Source: TMED14 sp003444795 (GTDB lineage: Bacteria > Bacteroidota > Bacteroidia > Flavobacteriales > Schleiferiaceae). From it: 6,982 bases of DNA. Below, piece by piece: positions 6,117-6,982 of the stretch; position 1 is the first letter of the stretch, and every line of letters starts with the position of its first letter. A model generated the notes under the pieces. The model was not told the origin of the DNA. It searched no databases and saw nothing but the letters and a program-made list of their open reading frames with translations. The stretch covers positions 1 to 6,982 of the forward strand of contig CAXBRT010000093.1 of the NCBI GenBank assembly GCA_963978445.1, in the 5' to 3' direction. The translations under genes were made by a program, and so were the position numbers.

Positions 6117-6773
6117 ATGAAATTCTTTATCGACACCGCCAACCTCGCCGAAATTCAAGAAGCACAAGACATGGGCATCTTGGATGGCGTCACCACCAAC
6201 CCTTCCCTCATGGCCAAAGAGGGCATCACCGGGGAGGCTAACGTGCTCAAGCACTACCAAGCCATCTGCGACATTGTAGACGGCGATGTCAGCGCGGAAG
6301 TAATTTCTACGGACTTTGAGGGTATGGTGAAAGAGGGCTTAGCCCTTGCCGCATTGGATCCCAAGATTGTCGTGAAAGTTCCCATGATCAAGGAAGGCGT
6401 AAAGGCCATTCGTTTCTTCAGTGACCAAGGCATCAAGACCAACTGCACGCTCGTTTTCTCAGCGGGTCAGGCGCTAATTGCCGCAAAAGCAGGTGCCACC
6501 TATGTGTCTCCCTTCATTGGCCGCTTGGACGACATCTCCACCGATGGCATGGACCTCATTGAGTCCATCCGCGTGATTTATGACAACTACGGTTTTGAAA
6601 CCGAAATCCTCGCCGCTTCCGTACGCCACCCCATGCACATTTTGCAGTGTGCCGAAATTGGCGCCGACGTCATGACTGGCCCATTGAGCGCCATTAACGC
6701 CCTTCTCAAGCACCCCTTGACGGACATCGGTCTGGAGAAGTTCCTGGCAGATCACAAAAAAGCCAATAGCTAA
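6117..6773 (+). CDS. fsa: Small transaldolase of the TalC / fructose-6-phosphate aldolase family
   Basis: A 218-residue TIM-barrel protein, the usual length for the short transaldolase family (TIGR00875 type). It begins MKFFIDTANL and has GVTTNPSLMAKEG (24-36), the Schiff-base lysine Lys87 in VVKVPM, KTNCTLVFSAGQAL (107-120) and SPFIGRLDDI (131-140). In the non-oxidative pentose phosphate pathway such enzymes move a dihydroxyacetone unit between sedoheptulose 7-phosphate and glyceraldehyde 3-phosphate; the E. coli FsaA branch instead cleaves fructose 6-phosphate. Two active-site positions favour transaldolase: Glu61 where E. coli FsaA has Gln59, and Phe133 where FsaA has Tyr131. The automatic name would probably be fructose-6-phosphate aldolase, hence the symbol. 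Start: ATG at 6117 is in the expected place; an in-frame TTG at 6081 would add 12 residues of non-family sequence. The gene diverges from the E1 gene across 58 nt and is followed by its own terminator. Confidence 0.95.
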   Translation: MKFFIDTANLAEIQEAQDMGILDGVTTNPSLMAKEGITGEANVLKHYQAICDIVDGDVSAEVISTDFEGMVKEGLALAALDPKIVVKVPMIKEGVKAIRFFSDQGIKTNCTLVFSAGQALIAAKAGATYVSPFIGRLDDISTDGMDLIESIRVIYDNYGFETEILAASVRHPMHILQCAEIGADVMTGPLSAINALLKHPLTDIGLEKFLADHKKANS

Positions 6774-6797
6774 GAGAGGGCTAGAAAGCTACTATAA

Positions 6798-6851
6798 GGG
6801 CTCAAGAGTTGAAGGGTAGATGCCCTTTGATTCTTGGGCCCCTTTCTTTTT
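6798..6851 (+). terminator. Strong intrinsic terminator after the transaldolase gene
   Basis: Arms 6798-6816 and 6823-6841 pair over all 19 positions (15 Watson-Crick, 4 G-T) around the six-base loop TAGATG. The stem is capped by GGG/CCC at both ends and followed by CTTTCTTTTT (6842-6851). It begins 24 nt after the TAA. The opposite strand has no comparable T-run, so it acts on rightward transcription only. The stem is long for a bacterial terminator but has every required part. Confidence 0.88.
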
Positions 6852-6878
6852 GGTTGAATAGTTCAGAGGGCAAAGGAC

Positions 6879-6900
6879 CAATGGCGATGTTCGCCCATTG
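6879..6900. repeat. Small inverted repeat of unknown role
   Basis: CAATGGCGA (6879-6887) pairs with TCGCCCATTG (6891-6900), with one bulged base and a three-base loop. No T-run follows on either strand, so it is not an obvious terminator. It lies in the last 131 bases of the window (6852-6982), where all six frames are broken and I find no gene, tRNA or clear promoter. It could be an operator or the leader of a gene beyond the window, or chance. Confidence 0.3.
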
Positions 6901-6982
6901 CTCACCCTATTGGCAGATTCTTTCGAGGGTTTGTATGATCAGGATCCGCCTACTCTTAAACCCTTACTCCCTTTCACTCATC

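Noticed and set aside
6059..6142. Longer start for the E1 gene (TTG at 6142 or ATG at 6109)
   Set aside because: The extension reads through the divergent promoter region and, from 6142, into the transaldolase coding sequence; the residues do not look like the family N-terminus.
6852..6982. Possible gene in the last 131 bases
   Set aside because: All six frames are interrupted or very short, and no promoter box or tRNA-like fold stands out.
1..6982. Mobile elements, CRISPR arrays, toxin-antitoxin pairs or defence genes
   Set aside because: No direct repeats, transposase or integrase motifs, tRNA attachment sites or defence domains were seen; the gene content is housekeeping and envelope related.

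Overview
This window (about 50% GC by eye) looks like chromosome from a member of the Bacteroidota, probably Flavobacteriales-like. Several signs agree: Bacteroidota-style promoters (a TAnnTTTG -7 box) rather than E. coli -10/-35 elements, no clear Shine-Dalgarno sites before the genes, a DUF4199 membrane protein, a fused alpha/beta 2-oxoacid dehydrogenase E1 of the kind common in that phylum, and a secreted endonuclease I with a probable type IX secretion C-terminal domain. The genus cannot be read from the sequence.

Layout. Positions 1-3594 hold four minus-strand genes packed head to tail, so transcription runs right to left: a secreted endonuclease I (1984-3594), a DUF4199 four-helix membrane protein (1419-1973), a membrane-anchored family 2 glycosyltransferase of the polyprenyl-phosphate sugar transferase type (452-1414), and a second family 2 glycosyltransferase cut by the window edge (1-445). 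Gaps are 4 to 10 nt between the first three genes and 6 nt before the last, so an operon is likely. The DUF4199 and two glycosyltransferase genes look like an envelope glycan or lipid-glycosylation unit.

The apparent gap at 3595-3730 contains a plus-strand RNA gene: the small bacterial signal recognition particle RNA (4.5S RNA, ffs). It has the universal CAGG / GNRA-tetraloop / AGCA core, a long closing helix, a TATCTTTG promoter box upstream and a T-run at its 3' end. It is tail to tail with the next gene.

Positions 3731-6058 (minus) encode a 775-residue fused E1 component of a 2-oxoacid dehydrogenase complex. A 58-nt intergenic region separates it from a divergent plus-strand gene (6117-6773) for a 218-residue small transaldolase of the TalC/fructose-6-phosphate aldolase family, which ends in a strong intrinsic terminator (6798-6851). 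Positions 6852-6982 contain no gene I can support, only one small hairpin.

Together these are mostly housekeeping functions: protein targeting, central carbon metabolism (pentose phosphate and oxoacid oxidation), envelope glycosylation and a secreted nuclease. I see no mobile element, CRISPR array, tRNA or rRNA, and no convincing new multi-gene system. The most useful non-obvious items are the SRP RNA gene, the altered thiamine-diphosphate motif of the E1 protein, and the active-site residues suggesting that the aldolase-family protein is a transaldolase.
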